A stretch of 64,000 nucleotides of DNA, taken from the NCBI GenBank assembly GCA_016758965.1, contig JAEPRB010000142.1, forward strand, positions 1 through 64,000. The letters run 5' to 3'. The stretch's first letter is position 1. Each line of letters opens with the position of its first letter. This document shows positions 10,881 through 23,618 of the stretch, in pieces. The position numbers and the translations under genes are program-made. This stretch comes from Circinella minor. Lineage: Eukaryota; Mucoromycota; Mucoromycetes; Mucorales; Lichtheimiaceae. Below the pieces are notes generated by a model. The model searched no databases, had not been told where the DNA came from, and saw only the letters and a list, made by a program, of their open reading frames with translations.

Positions 10881-12943
10881 TTTGAAATAGAAAGTGAAGG
10901 TGGTTGTTTCTTTAATAAATAAAATAAAAAAAGAGAGAGAGATGAGAGAATAAAAGAAAGAAAAAGAAAAAAAAGGGGGAAGGAACCACTATAAACAAAA
11001 GTTTTTTTTTTTTTTTTTTTTCTTTTGTCACCGAGTCAAAAAGTTGACCTTGAAGGAAAACTTGCCATAAGAGGTTTGTTTCTCTTTGAGATGGATGAAG
11101 ACTGCGATTCCACCGAGTGCGATTTTTTTTTTTGGATGGGCGACGATTGGTTCTTTTGATAGATGGGTTTTTTTTTATTATTTTCTTTGTTTCTTTGCAT
11201 CCCTATCCCCTCTCTCTGATATATTTATCTATGTATGTATGTATATATGTATATAACAAAAAAAGAAATACATATTATATATAAATGCTTTCCATCCTCA
11301 AAAAAAAATATAACTTATTTGCATTAAAAAAAAAAAATGGATGAAAAGATCGGTCTTTTTATTTTTTTATTTTTCATGCTCATTTTATTATGTGGAGTAA
11401 AAAAAAAGATATATATTTTTAACAAATCATCTTTTCCCCCCCAATGGTATATATCACATGTTGTGTGGTTCCCGCTAAACATACCTTCCGCCCCTCCATT
11501 ATACCAAAACCCGGATTATATTTTTGATTTCTTTTTGCCCCTTCCCTCTTTTTATTTCTAAAAGGAAAAAAAAAACACATAACTGTTGAAAAAGCTTTTT
11601 TTTTTAAGAAAATATTTATTAAAAGATAATGTTTGTTATTTTATTATCTTTCTTTACTAGACTAAGCGATAGACTATATTATTCTGTAAAGGGAAAAGAG
11701 GTGTCATTTTTTTTTTTTGTCAAGGTTACCAAGTTTCTTCGTTGATAAGGTTACAAAAAAGATTTACTACTGATTATTTTGTTTGAAAGGTAATTTTTTT
11801 TTTTCATGTTGTCGGGATAATTCGTATATTTTGTGAATAGATGGGGGGGATTTATCCCATAAACAGTTTTTTTTTTATGGGAATGAAAAGAGAGAGAGTA
11901 TCACCGAGTAATAATTTATTTTTTTATATATATATACTTGTAAAAAAAAAAAAAAAAAAAAAAGTCTTTGTGTGTGGGGAGAGATGTAATGTTAATTTGA
12001 CTCAACAAAAAAAAAATGTTTCTATTCTCTTCTATAAATGTATGTAATAATAATAATAATTCATATCATGAACAAAATAACTTGTTTTTTTTTTTTTACA
12101 TTGTATATTCGTTAATGAAACACGAATAAATGATAATAGTTGTCATGGATACAATATATCATTACCTATCACACAGTATTTTTTGGTTTTGGGGATCTGG
12201 ATGAATAGGTTGTACGTAAGTAGCTTTTTTTTTTTTTAACAAGTCATTAACAATAAAATATGAAAAGAGTGAAATTTAGATATCGAGTTGGGGAAGAAAT
12301 AAACCATTATTGTTATGTAAATAAAAAAAGCAACTTGACTCCAAACGACATATTATGTTTCAAGTATATAAGAAGATTATTATAATAGAAAATTCCCAAA
12401 CACTTTTTTTTTTATTAGTAAGATATATGTGAACTTCTCTAATCTAGTAATAGTGATAAGAGTTCATTTATTTATTTCAATAGAGATGAAAATGTATCAG
12501 AATTTTATAGTAAAATAGTCATGTATGGAGAGATAGAAAGGTTGATTATTTTTTTTTTTATCGTTCGACTTTTTGTTTTCAGCGGGAATGATGAGGAAGA
12601 GAACGTAATTTACTACTTGTATCACTCAAATTATATCACAATTACAATATAATGCAAAAAAAAAAATGCTAATAATAAAAGAACCTCTATAGACTAAACT
12701 CGATCTTTTTCACTTGTACATCTACCTTTAAAGTAAAAAAAAAACCTCCCTTGTTTTTTTATCCTTTCCGTAAAATATACCCCTCCCAGTGAATGTGTGG
12801 ATCGTTTTCATCATACGTACATGAAAAAAAAAAAGTCTAAATTCGACTCTATGATAATTTATTTATAACAAAAACAATATGTCCTTTATTTATTATATGA
12901 TATAGGTTGGTTACGAAGAAAAAGCTTTTTTTTTCCTAGCTGT
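10881..12943. other. Intergenic, no gene seen
   Basis: About 2 kb of AT-rich DNA with many A/T homopolymers. The readable ORFs (11337-11561, 11841-12047) are short, homopolymer-driven and have no splice or codon support. It contains the promoter of the H-protein gene and the 3' side of COX8. Confidence 0.6.
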
Positions 12944-13562
12944 TTAACCAGCCTTGTGGCTATAAAAATAAAATAAAATAAAAAAAAAAAAGGGTTAAAT
13001 TACATAATTATTTTTTGAAAATAAAAATAAAAGAGAGAGAAACACTTACAATTGCCAAGCAGCACCTATATAAATTCAATATATATATATATAAACAAAT
13101 AATTAGTATTCATAATTTTCTTTCTTTAATTCTAAAATTTCCAATATATCTAAAAAAAAAAAAAAAAAAAACTTGATTGAAAAGATATATATGTATATGA
13201 AAAAAAAAAAATTACCAAGGAAAGGAGCAGCGAAACCCAAACCGAGGAAAGAGATCATCTTCAAAGCAAGAGCGGGACGGTTGGTAGTGTTGAAAGGAAT
13301 GTTCTAATTTTCAAAAAATAAAGGAAAAAAAAAAAAAAACGTGTGTACGTGTTTTTTTTTTAATTTATGTAAACTTTTGGTCCATGCATCCTTTTCTGTT
13401 ATAGATAATCTTTTCTAAATTAAATTAAATTAAATTGAATTGTTTTTTTTTTTTTTTTACCTGACCGTTAGAGTTAGAGAAATGGTACAAGTCAGAACGC
13501 ATGACTTGACGGGAAGCAACGCGAGAGCGCATGGCAGAACGAGCGAGAACGTTAGCGTACAT
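12944..13562 (-). CDS. COX8: Cytochrome c oxidase subunit VIIc (yeast Cox8 type)
   Basis: Four exons, 13562-13461, 13303-13216, 13065-13050 and 12959-12944, encode 73 aa. Small single-span subunit of mitochondrial complex IV. Residues 1 to ~32 form an Arg-rich presequence (MYANVLARSAMRSRVASRQ). The mature part is NIPFNTTNRPALALKMISFL followed by GLGFAAPFLGAAWQFHKAG, matching the COX7C/Cox8 pattern (NLPF, a Trp/Arg-type loop, a membrane span with a FATPFL-like core, a short basic end). Exons 3 and 4 carry only 16 coding bases each, which explains why ORF-only annotation would miss this gene. Splice sites are all GT-AG. Confidence 0.85.
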
Positions 13563-15866
13563 TGTTAATTAAAAAAAAATGTGTTTTTTTGATAAGGGTG
13601 GAAAAAAAAAAAATAAAGACAGGCTTAGCGTTTCTTCAATAGCAACCTCAAGACCCTCAAAACTTCTTTCTTCCACCCCCGCCTCCTCTCATCTAGAATT
13701 TTTTACGTGATGATGTCATTACGCAATTTGAAAATTTATAACCATCCGATTTTTTTTTTTACAAGAAAGGGAATTTGTTCTTGACAACCTTTACTTTTAT
13801 AACTTTTTCAAAAAGGTAAACCAACCATCTGATATAGTTTTTTTTTTTTTTGTTGTATACTGTCATCTATATACACCCTATATCTACAATGATTACAATA
13901 AAAAAAATATCTTAAAACTTAGTCAATCAAACTGCAGTTTCATTTTTTTCATGCAAAACAGTTAAAATGTCTTATCTTTATTTCTCTCTCACTAATTATA
14001 CAAATGAAAAGTGGTTAGTCAAACATCGACTTTCTTAAATGTTACACATGCGTTGTTGAATAACTACTGCTCTATTCATAGTGATAAAGCTTCTGTTATT
14101 ATTATCACAGTTTACATGAAACACTCTAAAATTTCCTTGTTTTGATAACTTTTTATTTGTGAGGTGTTGTTCATAGTTAACAATTTCTTTCATTTGGATA
14201 TTTTAAATATTTTTAAATATGTTGTACATAAAAGAGTGGACTATTAAATTAAATATAAGCTTTTTATTGACAATAAGTAGTTGTTAGCTGAAACTAATTT
14301 AATCCCTTTTCACTTCTTTATATATATATTAAAAAAAAAAAAGAAGAAACTGAAACGTTATTGTAAAATAGATTAATTATATTTTTTGACTGTACGTAAA
14401 TCTAGTTTAATGAGAACAAATAAAATAAAAAAAAACCATGGTTACAAAATGTAACTATGTACAAAATATTATATCAATTTACAACAAAATCTTTTTTTTT
14501 TTTTTGTATATCTTGTTATCATATAGTTATTAATCAAACAAATACAATAAGATTATTTTACGTCATTTAAAAGTAGAACAGTAAAGAGGAGGTGGGGAAA
14601 CATACATTGTGATAAGCAAGTTAATGAACAGGAAAATACTTAATTCAATTGTGATCTAATAACGTCCAAATACATATTAAGCAAACCAAACAGGCATTTA
14701 CATATATACCTTTACACATTTCATAATAATGTAGGTTACAGGTAGTAGTATGTAAAACTTTTTCATAAACATTTATTACTATACATCAATGCTAACTACA
14801 TAAGTAGATCAAAAAAGAAGAAAGTTCTATTCTTTTTATACGTAAGCAAAAAATGTTTCTCCTTTCCATACACCTTAATATGTTCATATGCCTTCATATT
14901 TATTCACATGGTACCAATTTTTTTTTTTGTTTTAGTTTCTACATACGTTAGAACGAGTAGTTATCAATAATAATCAAAGCGAAATTGTTTTTTACGTACT
15001 GGAATTAAAACCCTTTTTGTTATATTCTATAGTTACTCTGGTAACTACGTATTTAACTAACATCTACCTATGTAGTAACGGATACCAATAATAATAATTT
15101 AACATTAATAAACTTTATTGCTACGTACGTATACGCAGTAATAAAAAAAAATAGGCAAAGTAGTGACAAGCTAGACTTGTATTGTATATATGTATATGCT
15201 ACGTATCATTACAAATACGTATGATAACACAAAGAAGAAATATGATCGTAGATCATATTTATTTAACTTACCTCTTAGCACAAAAACTCAGGTATACTTA
15301 CATTACTCATTATATATATATCTATATTGTGACCATTCTCTCCCCCCTCCTGCTTTCCCCTGTGTTAAGGTTATATCATTTACTTTCATTATAAATAGAG
15401 TTATTAAAATTCACAGTGACAATTTATACAAAACAAATCCATACATTTCTTTTTTCTACGTATGTATGTAATATACAATTAATAATTTTTTTTTTGACAG
15501 CTTAGTATATGTAACGTTTTATTACTTATCAAAGGAGTAAAAAAAAAAAAAAAGGAGAATTCTACATAAAACTATTCATACGTACAAAAAAACAAAAGAA
15601 GTGCTTATTCAAAAATTTTATTCTTTGTATAGTAGTAGTAACGAGACGATCACACATTTAAAAGAAGTTCAATCATATATTTTTTTTTCTCCTTTATATA
15701 TAGTACGTAAGTATGAAACAAATATGTAACATATACATAATGAGTAATATATACTCTTGCTTTTATATTTTTTGTTTTATTATAAGAAGAAATAAACATA
15801 TAAATAGAGTGACAAGATACCTTTTTTTTTTAAATAATAACAAACAATTCTTTTTTTTTCTTAATT
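13563..15866. other. Gene-poor AT-rich region rich in ACGTA
   Basis: 2.3 kb without a supportable gene. Many copies of ACGTA/TACGTA occur from about 14.4 kb onward. Readable ORFs at 15182-15471 overlap in two frames and look spurious. Confidence 0.6.
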
Positions 15867-16082
15867 ATGCAACCATTTCTTAGTTTTACTATTGCTACAT
15901 TTTTAGCTTTCTTTATCTTGGTGGTTGATGGTTTTCTTATTACTACGAATATTCATTTAAACAAGCGAGTAGATGATACTACACAACCCGGAGGTTTCGG
16001 ACTCGCTTCTCTTTCAGATGCCATCGGAAGAAATATTCCTATCGTTGTTAGTGGTTTCCAACAAACAGAACAAAATCCATGA
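15867..16082 (+). CDS. Possible small secreted protein, 71 aa
   Basis: Intronless ORF starting with a strong signal sequence (MQPFLSFTIATFLAFFILVV) and then a polar chain containing LNKRVDDTTQPGGFGLASL and ending QQTEQNP. The Lys-Arg at about residues 33-34 could be a Kex2 processing site (inference). No cysteines after the signal peptide. Its internal codons look less homopolymer-driven than the surrounding spurious ORFs, and it is preceded by T/A tracts typical of promoters in this window. No family recognised; could still be chance. Confidence 0.4.
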   Translation: MQPFLSFTIATFLAFFILVVDGFLITTNIHLNKRVDDTTQPGGFGLASLSDAIGRNIPIVVSGFQQTEQNP

Positions 16083-18556
16083 CTTTATCAACGTCTTTTT
16101 CTCAACAAATTAATTACGATAAAGAAGAAATCATATATTTTATCTATACACTAGTTTATGAATAACAATTACTAAATTGTATATAATAACACTCACTTTT
16201 ATTTATTGCCTTTTTTTTTTTAATAAAGTCGAATATTTAATCTATATTATCATTTTCACAATATTCAATCTTTTTTTTTTTTTTTTCGCTCAAAGGATGT
16301 TTATAGCCTAAGGTCACTACAGAAAAAAAAAGGTCGGTGTTGATATATTATTGAGAGCCTGTTCTTTTGTGTGATTTATTATATAATGAAAATAATGATA
16401 CGTAATAATAGTTTACTTTTAAATAAGGTGGCGTTTTTATAATATATAGGTATTAATATGTAAACATGGGTCAGAGTTATTGAGTAGTATTTTTTTTATA
16501 AATTAATATTATATTTACATTCTATAGGTATCTTTCATGTACCTTTCTGCATGATTTTTTTTATTAAAGAAAAAAACTAACGCATGGTAAAAATATTTAA
16601 TGTTAAATTAAAACAATTTGACAACTTTTTGGAAACACGAGGGAGTTTTTTTTTTTCATTTATATTACAGCAAGTTTGTTGAATTCAAAATCGTACGATT
16701 TAGAATATAGAATACAGAATAATAATAATAAAATAGTAGTAGTAAACATTTTATCTATGGATAATAAATCAAAAATGGTTAGTTTATTTATTCTATTAAC
16801 AATTTTTTTAAAAATGTCACGGGTTATCCTCCCAAGGTGGATGAACATCACACAGACACATGAAAATTTTAATATTAGAGTGAAAAAAAAAAAAAAAGCT
16901 TTGGTTGTTCTACAACTCCGCTTATTGACAATTGTTACACTTCTTTTACATCATCGCTGTCATTTATGTTATATATTATTTCTATTTTCTTATCTTTAAA
17001 TATAAATCTTTTATTCCTTTACTAAAATACAAATGTCTTTAGAGGTAGGTATTACAATTATAAATATATATATATATATATATATATTATACTGATAAAA
17101 GAAATTTGAACCTCCATTTAACTGATATGAAAAAATGACGGAGAGGTAAAAAAAAAAAAAAGAAGAAGGGTAGTACATAGAATGGCATTCTAGATGACTA
17201 GCTTTTTTGGATAACATTATGTACCACGTTTTTTTTTTCTTTCTTGTCTGTGGGTTACTCATTGGTATTATATAATGTGTATATAATATACAATGACTCT
17301 TTTTGTTATCATTTTTTTTTAATGATATGTATTATATTATCTTAAAAATAATTGAATGCGTATCTATTATTATTATTATTATTATTTCAATATCAGCCTT
17401 CTTATATAAATTAATATTCATATGAAAGTAGAGTAATTATTTACTAATGTATATATAAAAACTAAATATATTATAGAATACTTATATATATACAATAAAA
17501 CTTTTGTTTCAAGTAGTAGTACTAAAATATACCCTTTTTGATTATTAAACTAATTACATATTTATTCTATATATATTCTACATATACAAGTCATCTTTTT
17601 AATTTTAATTACATTATTTAATTCATTTGAACCAGATAAATAAATAAAAATAACACTTATATAAAAAGAAATAACCAGAATTTATGTATGTATAATGATA
17701 ACGATTTGCAATGACATGTTATTATTATAAATATTTCATCTTGATAAACCTTAAATCATCAGGGTTGTCCATCGGGACTAAGGGTTTCTATTTTTTTTTT
17801 TTAGAGGGGTAGATAGATAGATAGATATATCTTTTGTGAAACAACCCTATTGTAAAATCTCGATTATATGTAAATAAAGGTAACAACCATTTGAATCATT
17901 TAAAAGTTTCCCCCACCCCCCAATTCTCTAATTCATTAAGTGTGAACTTTTCACTTTTTTTTTTGTGATAATCTGATTGTTTTACGTATCAAGATATATA
18001 TTTATAAACCCAATAGAATGGATTTATGAAATAAGGTGATGGGCAAAAGGAAAAAAAAAAAAAAGTCTCCTTATCTGTCCCGTGCTAAGAATGATGTTTT
18101 CCATTATAATTTGAATAAAATTCGTTTTGAATAAAATTCGGTCCGAAAAGAATCAAAGATTACACATCTTTTTTTGGTCGATCTTCTTTTTTTTTTTTGC
18201 GGCATGGTATGTTAAAAATAATAATAATAATAATAGGTCAATGTGAAATAGATATAAATTTTTTTTTTTCCCATGCTAAAAAAAAAAAAAAAAAAGCGAC
18301 CATTTTATAAATCCAACCCAAACTACTTATATTCCTCTTCCTCACCCCTTTCATTATTGAAACAAAGAATGATTTTCATTATTGACAAAAAAAAAATTAG
18401 AGTGTTTTATAAAAATAAGGAGGTGGTGGTGGCGGAAATTATATATATATTTATATATGAGCACTTTTGATACTCTCATGGTTGGCGCACCTTGCTTTTC
18501 CATTTGGCGTGACACCAATTTCCATTTGGGCGATGAGAGATTTTTTTTTTTTTAAC
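16083..18556. other. Intergenic, no gene seen
   Basis: About 2.5 kb of AT-rich sequence with TA runs, ATT runs and homopolymers. ORFs at 16660-17262 and 18273-18652 overlap on both strands or run into homopolymers and are not supported. Confidence 0.55.
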
Positions 18557-18966
18557 TTGGCGCGTGATGAAAATTGGGGAAATGACCGACAACGTTTTTT
18601 ACTTGGTATTTTGGGTTTTTTTCATTTTGACATATCAGAGTTTCTACTTTGAAGAGTATCCTATATTATTATTTCATTATACAATTTTTCAACAATATAT
18701 AATTTCGACAAAAATATAGGAATAGACCGTTCCTCTATAATACGGTGTAAAACCGTCCAAGAGACGTAGTATCCTATCAGGACCCCTCTTCTCTTTGTTC
18801 TTGACATTGATGATGAATTTATCTCATCAAAAATCAAAGAAAATCCCTTGCTTTTCCCATTGATCTTATATTATTAATAATACGTAGTAAACAACAAAAC
18901 ATGCTTTTATATTATATTGAAGGAATAATATTGTGTCATTTTACAAAAGTAAACTTTTTTGCCTTC
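18557..18966 (+). repeat. Left terminal inverted repeat
   Basis: Begins TTGGCGCGTG and ends near GTAAACTTTTTTG; reverse-complement match to 20577-20985 with a few mismatches (for example GAATTTATC versus GAATCCATC). Confidence 0.9.
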
Positions 18967-19199
18967 AAATTCCCAGTATGGACCTTGGAGAAAGGGTCCA
19001 ATCCAATTAATTCAGATACTTATTCCCAATTTTGGTTCAGGGTCTTCATCTTTATGCGGAAGCCTCTCTTTCATCTTTATGCGGTCATTCTTTTTCACTT
19101 TTTTACCCTATTTATTTTATTATAACTAATTAATATTCAACATGAACAACGTTAACAACAACACACTTTATATAGTGTACGTATAAACAACCTCCTTCT

Positions 19200-19970
19200 G
19201 ACTGGGAAAAATCCGAAAGAGCTTAATAGATTCGTTGCTGAGGACCCGAATAATATAACAAATGGTTTAATGAAGAAGCATGTTGCCATGCAACTTGGAA
19301 CAAGAAAAAAAAACCCACCATATCAACTGTAGATACGTACAACTTTAATCTTATTTATAAAAAAAAAACAAATACTCCTGGTCCTCGCAAAAAAGATTGA
19401 TTGGTGTCATTGTTGTACACTTGCGATCCTAGTAAACCCCCCCCCTTCATCCTCTGGAAGTCCAGCTCTTAAAAAAAACGTAGAAATAAATGCATCAAAT
19501 CTGGTTGTACTGCAAGAATTAAAGTCATTAAGTGTGCTGTTGGTGGGTGTCATTGAAGTAATGTAAATACTTGGAAACAATGATGGTCCTAATTCTTTCA
19601 GTGAACAAGATACGTATGAAAGAATCAAGCCTCCCATTGTAGATATCAAGAATTGGATTGGAGAGGAATGAAAGGGCAGTTGCAGTTATTGAACGGAAGA
19701 AATGGACAAGGTATGTAAAACTAATATACTTATAACATCCGTCATTTATCTAAATTACTGTTTGATTAGTTTTGAAAATGAAATAAATGTAGATCCAAAT
19801 GTTTTAAAAGTGCCAGCAGCTCTCCGTATACATCGTTATGACATTGCAATTCTTATTCAACAACGTTTAAAATATCTTTCAAAAAAATATCGATTTGACC
19901 AACAACGCAAGCATGGATTGACAGTCTCAAAGAAAAAACAAATGTGATACTTTATTTGAAATGATTAATT
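19200..19970 (+). pseudogene. Degenerate coding remnant inside the TIR element
   Basis: Open stretches separated by stops: one near 19210-19330 (ELNRFVAEDPNN..., GLMKKHVAMQLGTRKK) and one at about 19767-19948 following a GTATGT...TTAG-like intron (VPAALRIHRYDIAILIQQ, then YLSKKYRFDQQRKHG). They look like pieces of a spliced protein but no transposase motif (DDE, zinc finger) is recognisable. The element therefore appears non-autonomous or decayed. Confidence 0.4.
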
Positions 19971-20576
19971 CATCTGAAGCTGACGAAAAGACGAATGAAT
20001 CAAATAAAGAAAGACTTGTTATTTATTGCGTGGATCATTCCGTGGCAGTAAAAGGTATGAACTTGTATATTATGTTCATTTACTAATGTTGGAAATATAT
20101 ATGTGTGGAGGTATGCACAATGCAAAAATAGTTAATTTTTTTTCGTCAAACAAGGAGAACCACAGGAGTCCCGAATGAATAGTTTCTTCTCGGTTGAGAC
20201 CTGTCCCCTCCTACACCAGCCTTCTTGTCTAAGACGTCCTGAAGCTTCTTGATGTTTTCGATGATGATTTTCTAATATTAAAACTTTGACAGACTTGTGA
20301 TGTTTCTGATTTTTTCTCCATATTATATGTTAGTTTATCTTTTTTTTTTATATATATACATATATTATTGACCTTTTCTATTCTTAATTCGAGGCATTTG
20401 GTTCGTAGATGCACACACACAAAGCCTGTTGCCAAAGTATATATGAAATATCCTCGATATATACGAAAACCCCCGTAAAAAATTAAATTGGGTGGGGATG
20501 ACCCTGCCACAACTGAAGAATGTTTTAATCTGACCCGCTACCTTCTGTACTGAATACATTTCGTTACTTGAATACA

Positions 20577-20985
20577 AGACAAAAAAGTTTACTTTTGTAA
20601 AATGACACAATATTATTCCTTCAATATAATATAAAAGCATGTTTTGTTGTTTACTACGTATTATTAATAATATAAGATCAATGGGAAAAGCAAGGGATTT
20701 TCTTTGATTTTTGATGAGATGGATTCATCATCAATGTCAAGAACAAAGAGAAGAGGGGTCCTGATAGGATACTACGTCTCTTGGACGGTTTTACACCGTA
20801 TTATAGAGGAACGGTCTATTCCTATATTTTTGTCAAAATTATATATTGTTGAAAAATTGTATAATGAAATAATAATATAGGATACTCTTCAAAGTAGAAA
20901 CTCTGATATGTCAAAATGAAAAAAAACCCAAAATGCCAAGTAAAAAACGTTGTCGGTCATTTCCCCAATTTTCATCACGCGCCAA
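20577..20985 (-). repeat. Right terminal inverted repeat
   Basis: Reverse complement of 18557-18966; ends ...CATCACGCGCCAA at the element boundary. Confidence 0.9.
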
Positions 20986-21303
20986 AACGTTTGTACAACT
21001 TGAGAAAGAAAAATTAATGTTCAATAGACCGTGCTTTTTTCTCTCTCTCTCCCTTTTTTTTTTTTTTTTAAAAAAAAAAAAAACTGCGTAACGATCGCAT
21101 CTATAATAAATAATAATAAATGATAGTTGTATTTTATAAAAAAAGTTATATATAATATATATAAACAAGTTAGTATTATTAATAATAAAATCGTGTATCA
21201 CATCCAATCATTTAAAGTAAGAATAAGTTTTACATGTGGATATATAAAAATGATCGAGAGGGAGAGAGAGAGAGAGAAAGAGAAATATATTTTTTTTGTA
21301 CTT

Positions 21304-21345
<42 letters not shown>

Positions 21346-21823
21346 CACACACGTTTACTCCGGTTTTATTAACTTGACGGGATCGTGTGTTGATTGTTAT
21401 TTGCACTACCCCGTGTGGGTTTATCTTTAAAGTGTCGCTCATTTTTATTGTTACACAAACTCTTACTTGAGAGTTGTCAATAAAGCACAACAACAAACAA
21501 CTTAAAAAAAAAAAGTGTTTATAAAACTTGATTAGGGGATTGGGGGAGAAGAGGTGTGTGTTAGGGGGGGGGGAGGAATCATACCAGATGGGTTGTATTG
21601 TAAGTTAGACAAGTTATATGGCGGAAGGGGGGAGGTGAATACTTGCAAGTTTTTATATATAAAAACTTTTTTTTTAGTCTTTTTTTCTTTCTTTCTTTCT
21701 TTCTTCTCTCTCCTTTTTTTTTTTTTTACTCTTATATATATTAACCTACTATAAAAATATTTTAGTCTCTCTTTCCCCTTCCCCCGCAACCTCCACCCTC
21801 TTTTTTTTTTTAAAAAAGAAATA
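20986..21823. other. Intergenic with microsatellites, upstream of coiled-coil gene
   Basis: No gene seen. Contains a GA run (~21258-21280), a (CA)n run, and pyrimidine-rich tracts (CTTT repeats near 21685-21705) just upstream of the ATG at 21824. Confidence 0.55.
21305..21342. repeat. (CA)19 microsatellite
   Basis: Uninterrupted CA dinucleotide run read directly. Confidence 0.95.
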
Positions 21824-23542
21824 ATGCGTATTAAATTTTTTCAATCATCATCATCTACTTCTTCAAATAAAGGAGGAGGAGGATCAACAGCATTAGATGA
21901 CGCTAGTTTTATAAGTTCATCTTCAGGAACATCTCAATCATCATGGCATCAACAACAACAACGTGCATCTACTGAACCAAGACGTGGAAAAAGTCCTTAT
22001 TATCAACAAGAATCATCACAACAACAACAACAACAAAATCGACCTAAAACATTAAATACTGTTATGCAATTATTTGATCATGATTCACAACAATCTATCA
22101 AACGAAATAATAATAATAATAATAATAATGATAATAATAATGTTAGCAGTATAGATAATCCATATCGTATAAAAGCGAACGGTGCTGTTGTTATCAATAG
22201 AACAACCCATATGACGGATCATGATGATTTACTTCTTCATGGCACCAATAGTACAGGATTATCATCTCATATATCTACGACATCTTCTTTTGAAACCAAT
22301 TCAGTCATGACAACCACCAATCCATCTATATCACAACCTATTACAACAGCTCCATTTTTTGAATCAGAAGATACTGTCCTTCAACATACTACGAGTACCA
22401 GTAGTAGTAGTGGTGGGAGTAGCAGCAGTAGAAGTAATAGTAAAAACGATCACACTCATAATAAAGAAAATAATTCAACATTATTATCCAGTACTCCAAA
22501 ATCAATTCATCCATCAACAAAACAACAACAACAATCAACAAAAATGAGAATGGAAAGTAATAGTAGTCGATCCACATTCCCTATACATGATACCACTCGC
22601 TTTTCAATGGATGGCGATTCAATATGTTCTATGGAATCTTGGACATCTTCCATGATTATGGAACCATTAGAAGAAGAAGATAATAATAATAATAATAATA
22701 ATAACACTCATTATTTACCTAATGAACAAAGTCATCATCAGCATCATCATCATCATCATCATCACGTTACTGCATTAAGTCCACCACCAAGAAATACTAC
22801 CAAGAAATGGGAAAGAGGTCGAATTTATAGTAGTGATATAGATGATATATGTGAAACATTAACAACCATGAATGAAAATTCGATTCAACAAGAACATTCC
22901 TTATTATCACCTCCTTTATCTATACCACCCACCTCCTCCTCATCATCAGCATTACAACAACATCATGAACAAGACGCATCTTTCAATAATTGGCATACAA
23001 TGTTTGAACTTGTCAATCAAGAAAACATTCGATTACGGCATCAATTACAACGTGAACAAAAAGAACATGATGAAAATTATAAACATCAAACTGAAATACT
23101 TGTGAATACACGACGAGAAAATAAATATTTAAAAAGTACACTTTCACGTATTGAAATGTTAAGTCATACAGATGCTGCTTATAATAAAGAAAAAAAAAGA
23201 AGACAATCGACAGGTGAAATTACTTTATTATTTCCACCTTTAGGAGGAGAAGAAGAAAAGGGAGGAGGAGAAAAAACAACGCGTCATGAAAAAGGAAAAG
23301 AACCTATGATGACATTATCGAATCGAAGATTTCATGGATCCTCTGTTACATTAACTTATGAAAGAAAAATAAAAATCTTATTGGATGAAATTGAAGGGAT
23401 GCAAGCCGAAGAAGAAATGATGTATACAAGGCGGAGTAAATTAGCTACCAAGAATAATATGTTAGAAAGACACTTATTAGCTAGAGAAGAATCAGTGAAA
23501 CAATTAGAACATGATTTACGTATCATGCGATTACAAATGTGA
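21824..23542 (+). CDS. Low-complexity Ser/Gln/Asn-rich protein with C-terminal coiled coil
   Basis: Single intronless ORF of 572 aa. Residues 1 to ~380 are Ser/Thr/Gln/Asn-rich with poly-Asn (two runs), poly-Gln and an His run (HHQHHHHHHHHH). Short conserved-looking islands include RPKTLNTVMQLFDHD and GDSICSMESWTSSMIMEPLE. From about residue 390, NWHTMFELVNQENIRLRHQL starts a predicted coiled coil that runs, with a charged insert, to the end (YERKIKILLDEIEGMQAEEE, NNMLERHLLAREESVKQLEH). The ATG at 21824 is the first in frame. I do not recognise the family; a cytoskeletal, septum or scaffold role would fit the shape but is inference. Confidence 0.8.
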   Translation: MRIKFFQSSSSTSSNKGGGGSTALDDASFISSSSGTSQSSWHQQQQRASTEPRRGKSPYYQQESSQQQQQQNRPKTLNTVMQLFDHDSQQSIKRNNNNNNNNDNNNVSSIDNPYRIKANGAVVINRTTHMTDHDDLLLHGTNSTGLSSHISTTSSFETNSVMTTTNPSISQPITTAPFFESEDTVLQHTTSTSSSSGGSSSSRSNSKNDHTHNKENNSTLLSSTPKSIHPSTKQQQQSTKMRMESNSSRSTFPIHDTTRFSMDGDSICSMESWTSSMIMEPLEEEDNNNNNNNNTHYLPNEQSHHQHHHHHHHHVTALSPPPRNTTKKWERGRIYSSDIDDICETLTTMNENSIQQEHSLLSPPLSIPPTSSSSSALQQHHEQDASFNNWHTMFELVNQENIRLRHQLQREQKEHDENYKHQTEILVNTRRENKYLKSTLSRIEMLSHTDAAYNKEKKRRQSTGEITLLFPPLGGEEEKGGGEKTTRHEKGKEPMMTLSNRRFHGSSVTLTYERKIKILLDEIEGMQAEEEMMYTRRSKLATKNNMLERHLLAREESVKQLEHDLRIMRLQM

Positions 23543-23543
23543 A

Positions 23544-23574
<31 letters not shown>

Positions 23575-23618
23575 TATAAAACATTGAGTTATTTTATTAT
23601 AAATATAACAATTTTCTT

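Larger units (their letters stand above)
18557..20985. mobile_element. 2.43-kb DNA element with ~410-bp terminal inverted repeats
   Basis: The sequence from 18557 (TTGGCGCGTGATGAAAATTG...) is repeated in reverse complement ending at 20985 (...CACGCGCCAA). The two arms match over about 410 bp with only a few differences. The bases just outside are AAC on both sides, a possible 3-bp target-site duplication. The interior (about 1.6 kb) carries only broken coding stretches. Long TIRs resemble Mutator-like or foldback-type DNA transposons, but a 3-bp duplication is not typical for Mutator, so the superfamily is undetermined. Near-identical arms suggest recent insertion. Confidence 0.85.

Noticed and set aside
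16676..16999. 107-aa ORF in the gene desert
   Set aside because: Composition driven by A/T runs, overlaps an equally long opposite-strand ORF, no splice or motif support.
18467..18652. 61-aa ORF ending in the left TIR
   Set aside because: Crosses the element boundary at 18557, so it cannot be an ancestral gene; partly repeated in inverted form at the other arm.
18557..20985. CACTA or Mutator assignment of the TIR element
   Set aside because: Termini are not CACTA, and the apparent 3-bp duplication does not fit the 8-11 bp expected for Mutator; left unclassified.
21305..21342. Regular repeat considered as a CRISPR-like array
   Set aside because: Simple CA dinucleotide repeat without spacers in a eukaryotic context.
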